Below are positions 45,157 to 55,168 of a stretch of 64,000 nt of DNA, piece after piece. How positions within the stretch are numbered: position 1 is the first letter of the stretch; each line of letters begins with the position of its first letter. The translations under genes and the position numbers were made by a program. The stretch is from Asticcacaulis sp. SL142 (GTDB lineage Bacteria; Pseudomonadota; Alphaproteobacteria; Caulobacterales; Caulobacteraceae). A model generated the notes under the pieces. It was given only the letters and a program-made list of their open reading frames with translations. It did no database searches and was not told the DNA's origin. The stretch spans positions 124,001-188,000 of the forward strand of contig NZ_CP113061.1 in the NCBI RefSeq assembly GCF_026625745.1, given 5' to 3'.

Positions 45157-45552
45157 ATGTCTCAGACAAAAAATCCTCGCCGCGTTGAAGCCAACGAAGC
45201 CCGCGTTAAGCTGGTTTCGGTGCGCATCAGCCCGCGTAAGCTCAATCTGGTCGCTCAATCCATTCGGGGTCTGAAGGTGCAACGCGCCCTCAACGAACTG
45301 GAATTCAGCCACAAGCGCATCGCCAAAGACGTTCGCAAGGCTCTGTATTCGGCTATCTCCAACGCCGAAAACAACCACAACCTGGACATCGACAACCTGT
45401 TTGTCGCTCAGGCTTATGTGGGCAAGGGCATTGTCATGAAGCGTTTCGCTTCACGGGCTCGTGGCCGTTCGTCGCGTATCCTCAAGCCGTTTTCGGAAAT
45501 CACGATCGTGGTTCGCGAATTCGGTGCCGAAGCTGCTAAAGGGGCTGCGTAA
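45157..45552 (+). CDS. rplV: 50S ribosomal protein L22
   Basis: L22, 131 residues. The hairpin that narrows the exit tunnel is seen ([18 protein letters not shown]). Its last base is the first base of rpsC (TAATG), a coupled junction. Confidence 0.97.
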   Translation: MSQTKNPRRVEANEARVKLVSVRISPRKLNLVAQSIRGLKVQRALNELEFSHKRIAKDVRKALYSAISNAENNHNLDIDNLFVAQAYVGKGIVMKRFASRARGRSSRILKPFSEITIVVREFGAEAAKGAA

Positions 45553-46304
45553 TGGGTCAGAAAGTTAATCCTATTGGTCTGCGCCTCGGCGTTAACCGCA
45601 CCTGGGACTCGCGCTGGTTCGCGGCGCGTCAGGAATATGCCAAGCTGCTTCATCAGGACCTGAAGATCCGTAAGGAACTGAAGGAAAAGCTGAACGCTGC
45701 CGGTGTGTCGCGCATCATCATCGAGCGTCCTCATAAGAAGTGCCGCATCACCATCTACGCTGCCCGTCCGGGCGTCGTGATTGGTAAAAAAGGCCAGGAC
45801 ATCGACAAGCTGCGTAAGGACATCGCCACCCTCACTGAGGGCGAAGTGTTCCTGAACCTGGTCGAAGTGCGTAAGCCCGAAGTTGACGCTCAACTGGTTG
45901 CCGAGTCTATCGCTCAGCAGCTTGAGCGCCGTATCGCCTTCCGCCGCGCCATGAAGCGTTCGATCCAGTCGGCTATGCGTCTGGGCGCCAAGGGCATCCG
46001 TATGAACCTTTCGGGCCGTCTCGGTGGTGCTGAAATCGCGCGTATGGAATGGTACCGTGAAGGCCGCGTGCCTTTGCATACTATTCGTGCTGACATTGAC
46101 TTCGGTTTCGCTGAAGCTCTGACCACCTACGGTATCATTGGTATCAAGGTGTGGATCTTCAAGGGCGAAGTCCTTGAGCACGATCCGATGGCCCAGGACA
46201 AGCGTTGGGCGATTGAGGCGGCTGGCCCATCGTCGAACGAACGTCCTGAGCGCTCTGACCGTAACCGCGGCCCGCGCCGCGATCGTAATCAGAAGGAGGC
46301 TTAA
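45552..46304 (+). CDS. rpsC: 30S ribosomal protein S3
   Basis: S3, 250 residues, at the mRNA entry, with an RNA-binding KH domain ([16 protein letters not shown] near 75-90). [31 protein letters not shown] in parts is canonical. The tail is Arg-rich and slightly longer than in E. coli (233). Confidence 0.98.
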   Translation: MGQKVNPIGLRLGVNRTWDSRWFAARQEYAKLLHQDLKIRKELKEKLNAAGVSRIIIERPHKKCRITIYAARPGVVIGKKGQDIDKLRKDIATLTEGEVFLNLVEVRKPEVDAQLVAESIAQQLERRIAFRRAMKRSIQSAMRLGAKGIRMNLSGRLGGAEIARMEWYREGRVPLHTIRADIDFGFAEALTTYGIIGIKVWIFKGEVLEHDPMAQDKRWAIEAAGPSSNERPERSDRNRGPRRDRNQKEA

Positions 46305-46309
46305 GAGCC

Positions 46310-46753
46310 ATGTTGCTCCCTAAGCGCACCAAATACCGCAAGGCTTTCAAAGGCCGTATTCATGGAAACGCCAAGGGCGGCTTTACGCTGAACTTTGGTT
46401 CGTATGGCCTGAAGACGGTCGAGCCTGAGCGCCTGACAGCTCGTCAAATCGAAGCTGCCCGTCGTGCGATCACCCGCCAAATGAAGCGCCAAGGCCGCGT
46501 TTGGATCCGTATTTTCCCTGACCTGCCGGTCACGGGTAAGCCTGCCGAAGTCCGTATGGGTAAAGGTAAGGGTGCGGTGGATTACTGGGCCGCGCGCGTG
46601 GCTCCGGGTCGCATTCTGTTTGAAATCGACGGCGTGCCGGACGATATCGCTCGCGAAGCTCTGCGCCTCGGCGCGGCCAAGCTGCCGGTTCGTACCCGCG
46701 TCGTGACCCGCCTTGATGCCGGCATTGCGCCGGTCGCTGAGGCTGCGGAGTAG
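46310..46753 (+). CDS. rplP: 50S ribosomal protein L16
   Basis: L16, 147 residues, contacting A-site t[24 protein letters not shown] and [24 protein letters not shown] (in parts) are typical. A short Ala/Glu tail (VAEAAE) ends it. Confidence 0.97.
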   Translation: MLLPKRTKYRKAFKGRIHGNAKGGFTLNFGSYGLKTVEPERLTARQIEAARRAITRQMKRQGRVWIRIFPDLPVTGKPAEVRMGKGKGAVDYWAARVAPGRILFEIDGVPDDIAREALRLGAAKLPVRTRVVTRLDAGIAPVAEAAE

Positions 46754-46757
46754 GATC

Positions 46758-46949
46758 ATGACCAAGATTGCTGACCTGCGGGGCAAGACCCCTGACCAAT
46801 TGCACGAAGAACTGCTCAATCTGAAGAAAGAGCAATTCAACCTGCGTTTCCAGAAGGCCACTGGCCAGATGGAAAAGACTCACCGTGTAGACGAAGTCCG
46901 TAAGGACATCGCCCGCATTAAGACCCTTTTGACGGCCCAAAAAGCCTAA
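46758..46949 (+). CDS. rpmC: 50S ribosomal protein L29
   Basis: L29, 63 residues, two-helix protein at the tunnel exit. ATG at 46758 is 7 bases behind GGAG; the upstream in-frame part lies inside rpl[27 protein letters not shown] in parts is canonical. Confidence 0.96.
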   Translation: MTKIADLRGKTPDQLHEELLNLKKEQFNLRFQKATGQMEKTHRVDEVRKDIARIKTLLTAQKA

Positions 46950-46958
46950 GGAGAGACC

Positions 46959-47195
46959 ATGCCCAAGCGTATTCTGGAAGGTCTGGTTGTTTCCGATAAG
47001 GGCGACAAGACCATCGTTGTTAAGGTTGAACGCACCGTTCTGCACCCGCTCTTGAAAAAGACGGTTCGCGTATCGAAGCGCTACCACGCCCACGACGAAG
47101 CTAACACCTATAAGGCTGGCGAAACCGCACGCATCATCGAATGTGCGCCTAAGTCGAAGCTGAAGACCTGGGAAGTGCTTCCTAAAGAAGCCTAA
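46959..47195 (+). CDS. rpsQ: 30S ribosomal protein S17
   Basis: S17, 78 residues, OB-fold protein of the 30S body. [20 protein letters not shown] and [12 protein letters not shown] are typical. It is the last gene of the S10 block; a 314-bp gap follows. Confidence 0.97.
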   Translation: MPKRILEGLVVSDKGDKTIVVKVERTVLHPLLKKTVRVSKRYHAHDEANTYKAGETARIIECAPKSKLKTWEVLPKEA

Positions 47196-47509
47196 TGGCT
47201 TCGCCAAAAAGTTTGAAAGCTATGCTTTCAATACGTTTTTGGCGGGTCAATTCAGGAAAAATGCTCTTGAAGCCGGTCTTCGGACATTTTTAAGTTTACT
47301 TCTAACGCGGAATGAGGCTTATGCCTCATTCCGCGAATATTTGTCGGTATAGCGTTGTGGTCTGCTTTGGCCGCAAAACCTGCCGAAAAAGAAATTCAAA
47401 TCATGAGTAGGGGCCTGCCCTGACCGCGTGATTTGCTCGTATCGTTTCAAGCCAAGGCACCTTAAGCAACAGCGAAGGGTTTTGGCTTGGGTTTCAAGGA
47501 AGTTTGAAC
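47196..47509 (+). promoter_or_regulatory. S10/spc boundary region with two large hairpins
   Basis: This gene-free stretch splits the ribosomal run where E. coli has the S10/spc operon border. It contains a two-step stem CGCCAAAAA + TTGAAAGC with matching 3' arms (47202-47244, loop TAT) and a perfect 12-bp stem GCGGAATGAGGC/GCCTCATTCCGC (47307-47334, loop TTAT). Neither is followed by a T run, so they are not classical terminators. A separate spc promoter probably lies here, but no clear one was found. Confidence 0.6.
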
Positions 47510-47878
47510 ATGATTCAGATGCAAACTAACCTGGATGTTGCCGATAATTCCGGCGCACGCCGGGTCATGTGCATCAAGGTGTTGGGTGGCTCTAAGCGCC
47601 GCTACGCCTCGGTGGGTGACCTGATCGTCGTTTCCGTTAAGGAAGCGATTCCGCGTGGTCGCGTGAAGAAGGGTGATGTGCTGCGCGCCATCGTCGTTCG
47701 CACCGCGAAAGACATCCAGCGTAAAGACGGATCGGTGATCCGTTTCGACACCAATGCTGCCGTGATCGTCAATAAGTCGTCCGAGCCCGTTGGCACTCGT
47801 ATCTTCGGCCCGGTTCCGCGCGAATTGCGCGCCAAGAACCACATGAAGATCATTTCGCTGGCGCCGGAGGTGATCTGA
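47510..47878 (+). CDS. rplN: 50S ribosomal protein L14
   Basis: L14, 122 residues, exact family length with ATG at 47510, 9 bases behind [26 protein letters not shown] in part is canonical. It begins the spc part; 1 bp separates it from rplX. Confidence 0.98.
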   Translation: MIQMQTNLDVADNSGARRVMCIKVLGGSKRRYASVGDLIVVSVKEAIPRGRVKKGDVLRAIVVRTAKDIQRKDGSVIRFDTNAAVIVNKSSEPVGTRIFGPVPRELRAKNHMKIISLAPEVI

Positions 47879-47879
47879 T

Positions 47880-48197
47880 ATGGCTGCGAAGATTAAGAAA
47901 AACGACACCGTTGTTGTGTTGACCGGTAAGGACAAGGGCCGTCAAGGCAAGGTCCTTCGGGTACTGACTGAAGAAAACCGCGTCGTCGTGCAAGGCATTG
48001 CTGTGGTTCAACGCCACACCCGCGCCAGCCAGACGAACCCGCAAGGCGGCATCATCAATAAAGAAGCCGCTATCCACGTTTCGAACGTCGCCCACATCGA
48101 CCCTAAGTCCGGCAAGCCAACCCGCGTTGGTTTCAAGATTGACGGCGACAAGAAGGTGCGCGTCGCCAAGAAGTCCGGTGAGGTCATCAATGGTTAG
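47880..48197 (+). CDS. rplX: 50S ribosomal protein L24
   Basis: L24, 105 residues, an assembly initiator with an N-terminal KOW motif ([21 protein letters not shown] in part). Its end overlaps rplE by 8 bp. Confidence 0.97.
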   Translation: MAAKIKKNDTVVVLTGKDKGRQGKVLRVLTEENRVVVQGIAVVQRHTRASQTNPQGGIINKEAAIHVSNVAHIDPKSGKPTRVGFKIDGDKKVRVAKKSGEVING

Positions 48198-48759
48198 TTC
48201 TGGGGCTGATACGAAGTATACACCGCGTCTCAAGACGGTTTATCTTGAGACCATCCGTGAGGCCATGAAGGCTGAGTTCGGTTACACGAACGAAATGCAG
48301 GTCCCTAAGCTTGACAAGATCGTTGTCAACATGGGTATCGGCGAGGCCGTGGCTGACTCTAAGAAGGTAAAGGCTGCGATCAAGGATCTGGCCGCTATCA
48401 CGGGTCAAAAGCCGGCTGAAACCAAGGCTCGTCAATCCATCGCCGGCTTTAAGCTGCGCGAAGGTATGGTGATCGGCGCCAAGGTGACGCTGCGCAAGGA
48501 GCGCATGTATGAATTCCTCGACCGCCTGATCACGATCGCGCTGCCGCGCGTGAAGGATTTCCGCGGCTTGAACGGTAACTCCTTCGACGGTCGTGGCAAC
48601 TATGCCATGGGCCTGAAGGAACACATCGTGTTTCCGGAAATCAACTACGACCAAATCGATCAGATGTGGGGCATGGATATCGTTGTCTGCACCACGGCTT
48701 CGAGCGACAAGGAAGCCAAGGCTCTCCTGAAGCACTTCCAGTTCCCGTTCACGTCGTAA
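48190..48759 (+). CDS. rplE: 50S ribosomal protein L5
   Basis: L5, 189 residues, contacting 5S rRNA and P-site tRNA. The ATG at 48190 lies inside the rplX end, behind [36 protein letters not shown] and [10 protein letters not shown] are canonical. Confidence 0.97.
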   Translation: MVSSGADTKYTPRLKTVYLETIREAMKAEFGYTNEMQVPKLDKIVVNMGIGEAVADSKKVKAAIKDLAAITGQKPAETKARQSIAGFKLREGMVIGAKVTLRKERMYEFLDRLITIALPRVKDFRGLNGNSFDGRGNYAMGLKEHIVFPEINYDQIDQMWGMDIVVCTTASSDKEAKALLKHFQFPFTS

Positions 48760-48778
48760 GCGGGGAAAGAAAGATATC

Positions 48779-49084
48779 ATGGCAAAGAAAAGCGCAATTA
48801 ACCGCAACGAGATGGTCAAGAAGCTGGTGGCTCAATATGCCGCTAAGCGCGAAGCCCTCAAAGCGATCGCTGTCGATGAGTCTCTTCCGCTGGAAGAACG
48901 CTTCGATGCCCGTCTGAAACTGGCCAAGTTGCCTCGCAACTCGGCGCCCAACCGCATCCGTAACCGCTGCGAAATCACCGGTCGTCCGAGAGCTTTCTAT
49001 CGTAAGCTTAAGATGAGCCGTATCGCTTTGCGTGAGCTTGGCAACCAGGGACAAGTCCCCGGTCTGACCAAGTCAAGCTGGTAA
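48779..49084 (+). CDS. rpsN: 30S ribosomal protein S14 (zinc-free type)
   Basis: S14, 101 residues, long form without the CxxC zinc pairs. [20 protein letters not shown] and the PGLTKSSW end are canonical. It lies in the 30S head. Confidence 0.97.
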   Translation: MAKKSAINRNEMVKKLVAQYAAKREALKAIAVDESLPLEERFDARLKLAKLPRNSAPNRIRNRCEITGRPRAFYRKLKMSRIALRELGNQGQVPGLTKSSW

Positions 49085-49098
49085 GGGAGGATTGAAAT

Positions 49099-49497
49099 AT
49101 GTTCGTTAACGATCCTCTGAGCGACATGATCGCTCGTATCAAGAATGCGGCCATGCGTAAGCGTTCCAGCGTTCTGACCCCGGCCTCCAAGCTGCGCGGT
49201 CGCGTGCTCGACGTCCTTAAGGACGAGGGCTATATCCGCGGCTACGAGCTTCTGGAAGTTCCCGGCGAGTTTCCTCAGTTCCAGATTGAACTGAAGTACT
49301 TCGACGGTGAGCCGGTCATCGCGGAAATCGCCCGCGTGTCAAAGCCTGGCCGTCGCGTCTATTCGTCGATCAAAGATCTGAAGCCTATCAAGAATGGCCT
49401 CGGTATCTCGATCCTGTCCACGCCCAAGGGCGTCATGTCTGACAACGCAGCCCGCGACAACAACGTCGGCGGCGAAGTCCTCTGCCGCGTCTACTAA
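49099..49497 (+). CDS. rpsH: 30S ribosomal protein S8
   Basis: S8, 132 residues. In E. coli it is the translational repressor of the spc operon. [14 protein letters not shown] and [18 protein letters not shown] are canonical; AGGGAGG precedes the start. Confidence 0.97.
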   Translation: MFVNDPLSDMIARIKNAAMRKRSSVLTPASKLRGRVLDVLKDEGYIRGYELLEVPGEFPQFQIELKYFDGEPVIAEIARVSKPGRRVYSSIKDLKPIKNGLGISILSTPKGVMSDNAARDNNVGGEVLCRVY

Positions 49498-49522
49498 GAC
49501 CGGCTGATAGGAAATTAAGACC

Positions 49523-50056
49523 ATGTCTCGGATTGGTAAAAAAGCTATTGCTGTCTCGAAGGGCGTGACCATCACGCTTAACGGGCAGGACATTCAGGTT
49601 AAGGGCCCCAAGGGGCAACTGGCCTGGACTGTCGTTGAAGAAATCGAAGTCAAGTATGAGGGCGACGAAATCACTGTCGCTCCGCGTGGTGATACTAAGC
49701 GTCACAAGTCTATGTGGGGCCTCAGCCGCACCCTGATCGCCAATATGGTGAAGGGCGTGACCGATGGCTTCGAGCAAAACCTGGAACTGGTCGGCGTGGG
49801 TTACCGCGCCGCCATGAAGGGAACCTCGCTTGAGCTGCAACTCGGTTTCTCGCACCCGGTCGAAGTCCCGGCGCCTACCGGCGTCACCTTCGTGGTGCCT
49901 AAGCAAACCGAAATCAAGATCCAGGGCATCGACAAGCAAGTCGTCGGTGAACTGGCCGCCAAGATCCGCAAAATTCGTCCGCCTGAGCCCTACAAGGCCA
50001 AGGGTGTTCGTTATGCCGGCGAAAAGGTTCGCCGCAAGGAAGGCAAGAAGAAGTAA
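49523..50056 (+). CDS. rplF: 50S ribosomal protein L6
   Basis: L6, 177 residues, two similar beta domains near the sarcin-ricin loop. MSRIGKKAI and [25 protein letters not shown] in parts are canonical. Confidence 0.97.
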   Translation: MSRIGKKAIAVSKGVTITLNGQDIQVKGPKGQLAWTVVEEIEVKYEGDEITVAPRGDTKRHKSMWGLSRTLIANMVKGVTDGFEQNLELVGVGYRAAMKGTSLELQLGFSHPVEVPAPTGVTFVVPKQTEIKIQGIDKQVVGELAAKIRKIRPPEPYKAKGVRYAGEKVRRKEGKKK

Positions 50057-50059
50057 GTC

Positions 50060-50413
50060 ATGGCTCTGTCTCCTCGTGAACAATTGGCTCGTCGCGCGCA
50101 ACGTAATCGTACGCGCCTCAAGAAGCTCTCCAACGGCCGCCCGCGTTTGTCGGTGTTCCGTTCGGATAAAAACATCTACGCTCAGATCATCGACGATCTG
50201 AAAGGCGTGACCGTCGTTGCGGCGTCCTCGCTGGAATCGTCGACCAAGCGTGGTTCGGACGCCTCCGCCGCCACCGAAGTTGGTAAGCTGGTTGCCCAGC
50301 GCGCCATCGAAGCCGGTATCAAAGACGTTGTCTTTGATCGTGGTGGTTACATTTATCATGGCCGGGTGAAGGCGTTGGCAGATGCCGCGCGCGAAGCCGG
50401 TCTCAACTTCTAA
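50060..50413 (+). CDS. rplR: 50S ribosomal protein L18
   Basis: L18, 117 residues, a 5S rRNA binder. [18 protein letters not shown] and [24 protein letters not shown] in parts are canonical. It starts 3 bp after rplF. Confidence 0.97.
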   Translation: MALSPREQLARRAQRNRTRLKKLSNGRPRLSVFRSDKNIYAQIIDDLKGVTVVAASSLESSTKRGSDASAATEVGKLVAQRAIEAGIKDVVFDRGGYIYHGRVKALADAAREAGLNF

Positions 50414-50424
50414 GGGGTACGTTC

Positions 50425-51000
50425 ATGGCTCGTCCTAGCGAAAACCGCAATGAGCGTCGCGATCGCACCGAAGAACCTTCGGAATTCGTAGAAAAGCTCG
50501 TCGCCATCAACCGCGTCGCCGCTACCGTTAAGGGTGGTCGTCGTTTCTCGTTCGCCGCTCTGATGGTCGTTGGTGACCAAAAAGGCCGCGTTGGCTACGG
50601 TCACGGTAAGGCCCGTGAAGTGCCGGAAGCTATCCGCAAGGCTACCGAAGAAGCCAAGAAGTCGCTCGTTCGCGTGCCGCTTCGTGAATCCCGCACCCTG
50701 CACCACGATGGCTACGGCCGTTGGGGCGCCGGTAAGATCCAGCTTCGCGCGGCCCCTCCGGGCACCGGCGTGATCGCAGGTGGTCCTATGCGTGCGGTGC
50801 TTGAAACCCTGGGCGTTTCCGACGTGGTCGGCAAGTCGCTTGGGTCTTCGAACCCTTACAACATGGTGCGCGCCACGTTTGAAGCGCTGAAGGTGCAGTC
50901 TTCGCCCCGTCAGATCGCCTCCAAGCGCGGCAAAAAGGTTGGCGACATCCTGACGCGCCGTAACGACGGCGCTTCGTCGCCGGAAGCGATTGAGGGCTAA
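50425..51000 (+). CDS. rpsE: 30S ribosomal protein S5
   Basis: S5, 191 residues, longer at both ends than E. coli S5 (167). It shapes decoding fidelity and mRNA unwinding. [23 protein letters not shown] in part and [20 protein letters not shown] are canonical. Confidence 0.97.
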   Translation: MARPSENRNERRDRTEEPSEFVEKLVAINRVAATVKGGRRFSFAALMVVGDQKGRVGYGHGKAREVPEAIRKATEEAKKSLVRVPLRESRTLHHDGYGRWGAGKIQLRAAPPGTGVIAGGPMRAVLETLGVSDVVGKSLGSSNPYNMVRATFEALKVQSSPRQIASKRGKKVGDILTRRNDGASSPEAIEG

Positions 51001-51005
51001 TCATC

Positions 51006-51182
51006 ATGGCACAAGTCACAGTCAAGCAGACGGGTTCGCCCATCCGCCGTACCAAAGATCAGCGCGCAACACTCGCCGGTCTGGGCCTGAACAAGATGGG
51101 CCGTGTCTCCACTCTGGAAGATACGCCTTCGGTTCGCGGCATGATCGCCAAGGTGGCTCACCTGATCGAAATCGTAGACTAA
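51006..51182 (+). CDS. rpmD: 50S ribosomal protein L30
   Basis: L30, 58 residues, starting ATG at 51006 and stopping TAA at 51182. Translation gives [40 protein letters not shown] and the end IEIVD, all typical. It lies 5 bp after rpsE and is followed directly by a strong hairpin. Confidence 0.96.
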   Translation: MAQVTVKQTGSPIRRTKDQRATLAGLGLNKMGRVSTLEDTPSVRGMIAKVAHLIEIVD

Positions 51183-51183
51183 A

Positions 51184-51213
51184 CAAATGCCCGGAGGAAA
51201 CTCCGGGCATTTG
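51184..51213 (+). terminator. Strong hairpin between rpmD and rplO
   Basis: A perfect 13-bp stem CAAATGCCCGGAG/CTCCGGGCATTTG with GAAA loop begins 1 base after the rpmD stop. The following CTATTTATAG is only weakly T-rich, so it may be a partial terminator or an RNA-stabilising or processing stem. Confidence 0.55.
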
Positions 51214-51225
51214 CTATTTATAGAA

Positions 51226-51340
51226 GCTCCCTTCTCCCTGCTTGCGGGGAGACGGTGGTTCGAAGAACCGGATGAGGGGCCTCTTACAAACAGGTTTTGC
51301 CTCTCACCCTAACCCTCTTCCCGCAAACTGGGAGAGGGAA
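51226..51340. repeat. REP-like intergenic repeat inside the spc operon
   Basis: AGCTCCCTTCTCCCTGC...GCGGGGAGA, then a GGTTCGAAGAACC palindrome, GATGAGGGG, CTCTCACCCTAACCCTC and CTGGGAGAGGG. Such arrangements are widespread intergenic repeats in alphaproteobacteria. It separates rpmD from rplO, which are normally close. Confidence 0.65.
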
Positions 51341-51394
51341 ATCCATCAACGCCGAGTCCGCACAGTGCGGGCGCATTCAGATATGAGGCATAAA

Positions 51395-51877
51395 ATGACA
51401 AAATTGAACGAAATCCGCGATAACGAAGGCTCGACCAAGGGCCGTATGCGCGTAGGTCGCGGCCCTGGCTCCGGCAAGGGCAAGACCGCAGGTCGCGGTG
51501 TGAAGGGCCAGAAGTCCCGTTCGGGCGTCTCGCTGCTGGGCTTTGAAGGCGGTCAAATGCCGCTGTACATGCGTATGCCTAAGCGCGGTTTCAACAACCC
51601 GTTCGCTCTGAAATTCGCTGAAGTTAACCTGTGGCGCCTGCAAGACGCCATCGACGCCGGTAAGATCGATGCCAAGGCTGAGATCACCGGTGCTGTGCTT
51701 AAGGCTGCGGGCGTTATCCGTCGTGAACTCGATGGCGTGCGTCTGCTGGGCGAAGGCGAGCTTAAGTCCAAGGTTACCTTGAACGTTTATTCGGCGACCG
51801 CAGGGGCCGTGAAGGCCGTTGAAGCTGCTGGTGGCACCGTGACCCAAAAGCGTCCGGCCAAAAAGTCGGCTGAGTAA
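51395..51877 (+). CDS. rplO: 50S ribosomal protein L15
   Basis: L15, 160 residues. The ATG at 51395 follows GAGG by 8 bases; the frame upstream runs through the repeat. The Gly/Lys/Arg-rich start ([21 protein letters not shown] in parts) and the C-terminal domain are typical, with a KKSAE tail. Confidence 0.97.
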   Translation: MTKLNEIRDNEGSTKGRMRVGRGPGSGKGKTAGRGVKGQKSRSGVSLLGFEGGQMPLYMRMPKRGFNNPFALKFAEVNLWRLQDAIDAGKIDAKAEITGAVLKAAGVIRRELDGVRLLGEGELKSKVTLNVYSATAGAVKAVEAAGGTVTQKRPAKKSAE

Positions 51878-52032
51878 GTTATCCACGGGTGATGCATCAT
51901 CCGTCAAAGGGCAGGGCGCTTTGATTAACCCTGCCTCTTGGCCTTTGGCGCTCACCCGCCTATATCTGCCGGAGTTCGTTGAGTCTGAATGATCAGACTT
52001 TTTGGGGACTTTCTGATTTTTAAGGATAGTTG

Positions 52033-53403
52033 ATGGCATCGGCTGCTGAACAACTTGCTGCGAATATGAATTTCGGCGCCTTTGCCAAGGCGACCGAACT
52101 TCACAAGCGTCTTCTTTTCACGCTGGGCGCGCTGATTATCTGCCGTCTGGGCACCTATATACCCGTTCCCGGCATTGATATGGCCGCGTTTGACCGCGCC
52201 TTTTCGGGGCAGTCTCAGGGTATTTTGGGCATGTTCAACATGTTCTCCGGCGGAGCCGTGGAACGTATGGCTGTATTCGCCCTGAACATCATGCCGTACA
52301 TTTCCGCGTCGATCATTGTGCAACTCATGGGCTCGATCTACGGCCCGTGGGAAAAGCTGCGCAAGGAAGGCGGCGAGGCGGGCCGCAAGCAACTTAACCA
52401 GTACACCCGTTATCTGACGCTCGTTCTGGCCATCGTTCAGTCGTTCTCGATCGCCGCAGGTATGCAGGCGTCGGGGCTGGCGCTCAATCCGGGGCCATTC
52501 TTCCTGATTTCGACCGTGACGACGCTTACCGGCGGCACCATGTTCCTGATGTGGCTGGGTGAGCAGATCACCGCGCGCGGCGTCGGGAACGGCTCGTCTA
52601 TGATCATCTTTACCGGCATTGTCGCGGTTCTGCCGTCAACTATTGCCCAGCTTCTGGCGCTCGCCAAGGAAGGCCAGATTGCGCCGCTGGTGTTGCTGCT
52701 GGTCGTTCTGGTGCTAATTGCCACCATCGTCTTTATCGTGTTCATGGAACGCGCCCAACGCCGTCTGCTGGTGCAATACCCTAAACGTCAGGTCGGTAAC
52801 CGTATCATGGGCGGCGATACCTCGTTCATGCCGCTTAAGGTCAATACCGCCGGTGTTATTCCGCCGATTTTTGCCTCGTCGCTGTTGCTGCTGCCGACCA
52901 CGATCCTGCAATTTGCCGGTTCTAACCCGGATGCCATGCCAACGTGGCTGGGCTGGTTGCCGTCGCTTACGACGCAACTGACCCACGGCCAGCCGCTGTT
53001 CATGGCCATCTATGCCGCTCTGATCATCTTCTTCTGTTTCCTTTACACCTCGCTGGTGTTCAATCCGGATGAAACGGCTGAGAATCTGCGTAAATACGGC
53101 GGCTTCCTGCCGGGTATCCGTCCGGGCAAGCGCACGGCTGAGTATCTCGATTTCGTTCTGACGCGCATTACCGTGATTGGTGCGGCCTATATCACCATCG
53201 TCTGTTTGCTGCCGGAACTGTTGATCTCCAGCCTTGGCAACAGCTTTTACTTTGGCGGTACGTCGATCCTGATCGTGGTGTCGGTAACCATGGATACGGT
53301 TGCCCAGATCCAGTCGCATCTTCTGGCCCATCAGTATGATGGCCTGATCAAAAAATCGAAAATGAAAGGCGGAGCGCCAAGACTCCGCGGGGGAGCCCGA
53401 TGA
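52033..53403 (+). CDS. secY: Protein translocase subunit SecY
   Basis: SecY, 456 residues, the ten-helix pore of the Sec translocon. The ATG at 52033 is 6 bases behind AAGGA. GTYIPVPGIDMAAF, MPYISASIIVQLMGS and YPKRQVGNRIMGGDTSFMPLKVNTAGVIPPIFASS (in parts) are canonical. Its end overlaps adk by 4 bp (ATGA). About 155 gene-free bases precede it. Confidence 0.98.
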   Translation: MASAAEQLAANMNFGAFAKATELHKRLLFTLGALIICRLGTYIPVPGIDMAAFDRAFSGQSQGILGMFNMFSGGAVERMAVFALNIMPYISASIIVQLMGSIYGPWEKLRKEGGEAGRKQLNQYTRYLTLVLAIVQSFSIAAGMQASGLALNPGPFFLISTVTTLTGGTMFLMWLGEQITARGVGNGSSMIIFTGIVAVLPSTIAQLLALAKEGQIAPLVLLLVVLVLIATIVFIVFMERAQRRLLVQYPKRQVGNRIMGGDTSFMPLKVNTAGVIPPIFASSLLLLPTTILQFAGSNPDAMPTWLGWLPSLTTQLTHGQPLFMAIYAALIIFFCFLYTSLVFNPDETAENLRKYGGFLPGIRPGKRTAEYLDFVLTRITVIGAAYITIVCLLPELLISSLGNSFYFGGTSILIVVSVTMDTVAQIQSHLLAHQYDGLIKKSKMKGGAPRLRGGAR

Positions 53404-53960
53404 ATATAATACTTTTCGGGCCGCCTGCGGCCGGTAAAGGCACTCAGGCCAAGCGTCTGGTGGTGGCACGTAACATGGTGCAACTGTCGACCGGTGACAT
53501 GCTGAGGGCCGCTATTGCTGCCGAAAGCGAACTGGGCCTCAAGGTCAAGGATATTCTGGCCAGCGGCGGCTATGTGGCTGATGAGATCGTCATCGCCCTG
53601 ATCCGTGAGCGCTTGCCAGAGGCCGAAGCTGCCGGTGGGGCGATCTTTGATGGCTTTCCGCGCACTGTGGCCCAGGCCGAGGCGCTGGACACCATGCTGG
53701 CCGAGCGTGGTACCCAGATCGATAAGGTCGTGCGCCTGAATGTCGATGAAGCAGCACTTATTGACCGGATCGAGACGCGCTTTGCCGAGCAGGGCCGTAG
53801 CGACGATAACCCGCAAGTTTATAAGGAGCGTCTGGCAAAATATAATGCCGAGACCGCCCCGCTTTTGCCCTTCTATGCCGCGCAAGGCAAACTTGCTGAG
53901 GTTGAGGGCATGGGCTCAATGGAAGAGGTCGCCGCCCGTATCGAAGCGGCCCTTGCTTAA
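53400..53960 (+). CDS. adk: Adenylate kinase (short LID form)
   Basis: Adenylate kinase, 186 residues, converting ATP + AMP to 2 ADP in the cytoplasm. The P-loop GPPAAGKGT is at residues 7-15 and FDGFPRTVAQA follows. The LID is the short form (RFAEQGRSDDNP) without zinc Cys, usual in alphaproteobacteria. It is coupled to secY by overlap. Confidence 0.97.
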   Translation: MNIILFGPPAAGKGTQAKRLVVARNMVQLSTGDMLRAAIAAESELGLKVKDILASGGYVADEIVIALIRERLPEAEAAGGAIFDGFPRTVAQAEALDTMLAERGTQIDKVVRLNVDEAALIDRIETRFAEQGRSDDNPQVYKERLAKYNAETAPLLPFYAAQGKLAEVEGMGSMEEVAARIEAALA

Positions 53961-54158
53961 CAGATTTCCTTTCAGGCTCCCTTAGAAGGCCTGAGAGACT
54001 TAAATGCCGGTTTTGAATTTTCACCCCAAAGCCGGTTCTACAATTAAGACAAAAGATGCTGGCCCCGCTTTTTCACCTCTGGGCTTAAGTCTTAGTCTGC
54101 AACTTCGCCGTCCAGATCGCTTAAGGCGTTAAACCTTAAGGTTTTGGGCAAAAAACCA

Positions 54159-54186
54159 TTGACGGATGATGATTCCTTATTATAAG
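54159..54186 (+). promoter_or_regulatory. Candidate promoter of the rpsM-rpsK-rpoA operon
   Basis: TTGACG (54159-54164), a 16-base spacer and TATAAG (54181-54186) lie in the 355-bp gap between adk and rpsM, 130 bp before the rpsM start. The -35 equals the alphaproteobacterial housekeeping consensus. The rest of the gap shows no gene and no rpmJ. Confidence 0.5.
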
Positions 54187-54315
54187 GGGTCGCTTCCGCG
54201 AAAATAACACGCGTATTCTTTTGGGCTGGCCTTTACAACAGGCACGCTTAAAGGCATACGTGTCGCCTTTCGTTTTTTGGCGCGCCGTAAGGTTGTGCCC
54301 CGAGGAGAATTAGAC

Positions 54316-54684
54316 GTGGCCCGTATTGCAGGCGTCAATATACCGACAAACAAGCGCGTCCTTATCGCGCTCCAATATATCCATGGCATTGGCCCGCAAA
54401 AGGCTAAGGAAATCGTGGAAAAAGTGGGCATTGAAGATGCCCGTCGTGTCAATTCGCTGTCTGACGCCGAAGTGCTGCAGATCCGTGAAACCATCGACCG
54501 TGACTATCTGGTCGAAGGCGATTTGCGTCGCGAAGTCTCGATGAATATCAAGCGCCTGATGGACCTGGCCTGCTACCGCGGCCTGCGTCACCGTAAGGGC
54601 CTCCCGGTGCGTGGCCAACGCACTCACACAAATGCGCGTACGCGCAAAGGTCCGGCGAAACCTATCGCTGGCAAGAAGAAGTAA
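54316..54684 (+). CDS. rpsM: 30S ribosomal protein S13 (GTG start)
   Basis: S13, 122 residues. The GTG at 54316 is 8 bases behind CGAGGAG and gives the canonical start [13 protein letters not shown]; an upstream ATG at 54277 would add 13 residues without a ribosome site. [26 protein letters not shown] in parts ends the protein. It is the first gene of the alpha operon. Confidence 0.97.
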   Translation: MARIAGVNIPTNKRVLIALQYIHGIGPQKAKEIVEKVGIEDARRVNSLSDAEVLQIRETIDRDYLVEGDLRREVSMNIKRLMDLACYRGLRHRKGLPVRGQRTHTNARTRKGPAKPIAGKKK

Positions 54685-54700
54685 TCGGGACCGCTGAGCA

Positions 54701-55090
54701 ATGGCTAAGGAACCTACACGCGTTAAAAAGCGCGAACGTAAAAACATCACCTCGGGCGTGGCACATGTCAACGCTTCGTTCAACAACACCATGATCACCA
54801 TCACGGACGCGCAGGGCAATGCGATTTCGTGGTCGTCGGCTGGCCACATGGGTTTTAAGGGTTCGCGTAAATCGACCCCTTACGCCGCTCAGGTTGCCGC
54901 TGAAGACGCAGGCCGTAAGGCTATGGAACATGGCGTCAAGACGCTGGAAGTCAGCGTTGCCGGTCCGGGTTCGGGCCGTGAATCGGCTCTGCGCGCCCTG
55001 CAGGCGGTGGGCTTCACGATCACGACTATCCGTGACGTCACCCCGATCCCGCATAACGGCTGCCGTCCGCCGAAGCGTCGTCGCGTTTAA
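54701..55090 (+). CDS. rpsK: 30S ribosomal protein S11
   Basis: S11, 129 residues, on the 30S platform. [19 protein letters not shown] and [16 protein letters not shown] are canonical. It lies 16 bp after rpsM. Confidence 0.98.
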   Translation: MAKEPTRVKKRERKNITSGVAHVNASFNNTMITITDAQGNAISWSSAGHMGFKGSRKSTPYAAQVAAEDAGRKAMEHGVKTLEVSVAGPGSGRESALRALQAVGFTITTIRDVTPIPHNGCRPPKRRRV

Positions 55091-55168
55091 TTTCGTCTAA
55101 TTCTATTTAACAGCCGCCGTTTCGTTTGATCGCGAAGCGGCGGCCTTTCCCACAATTTGAGGGACGCA

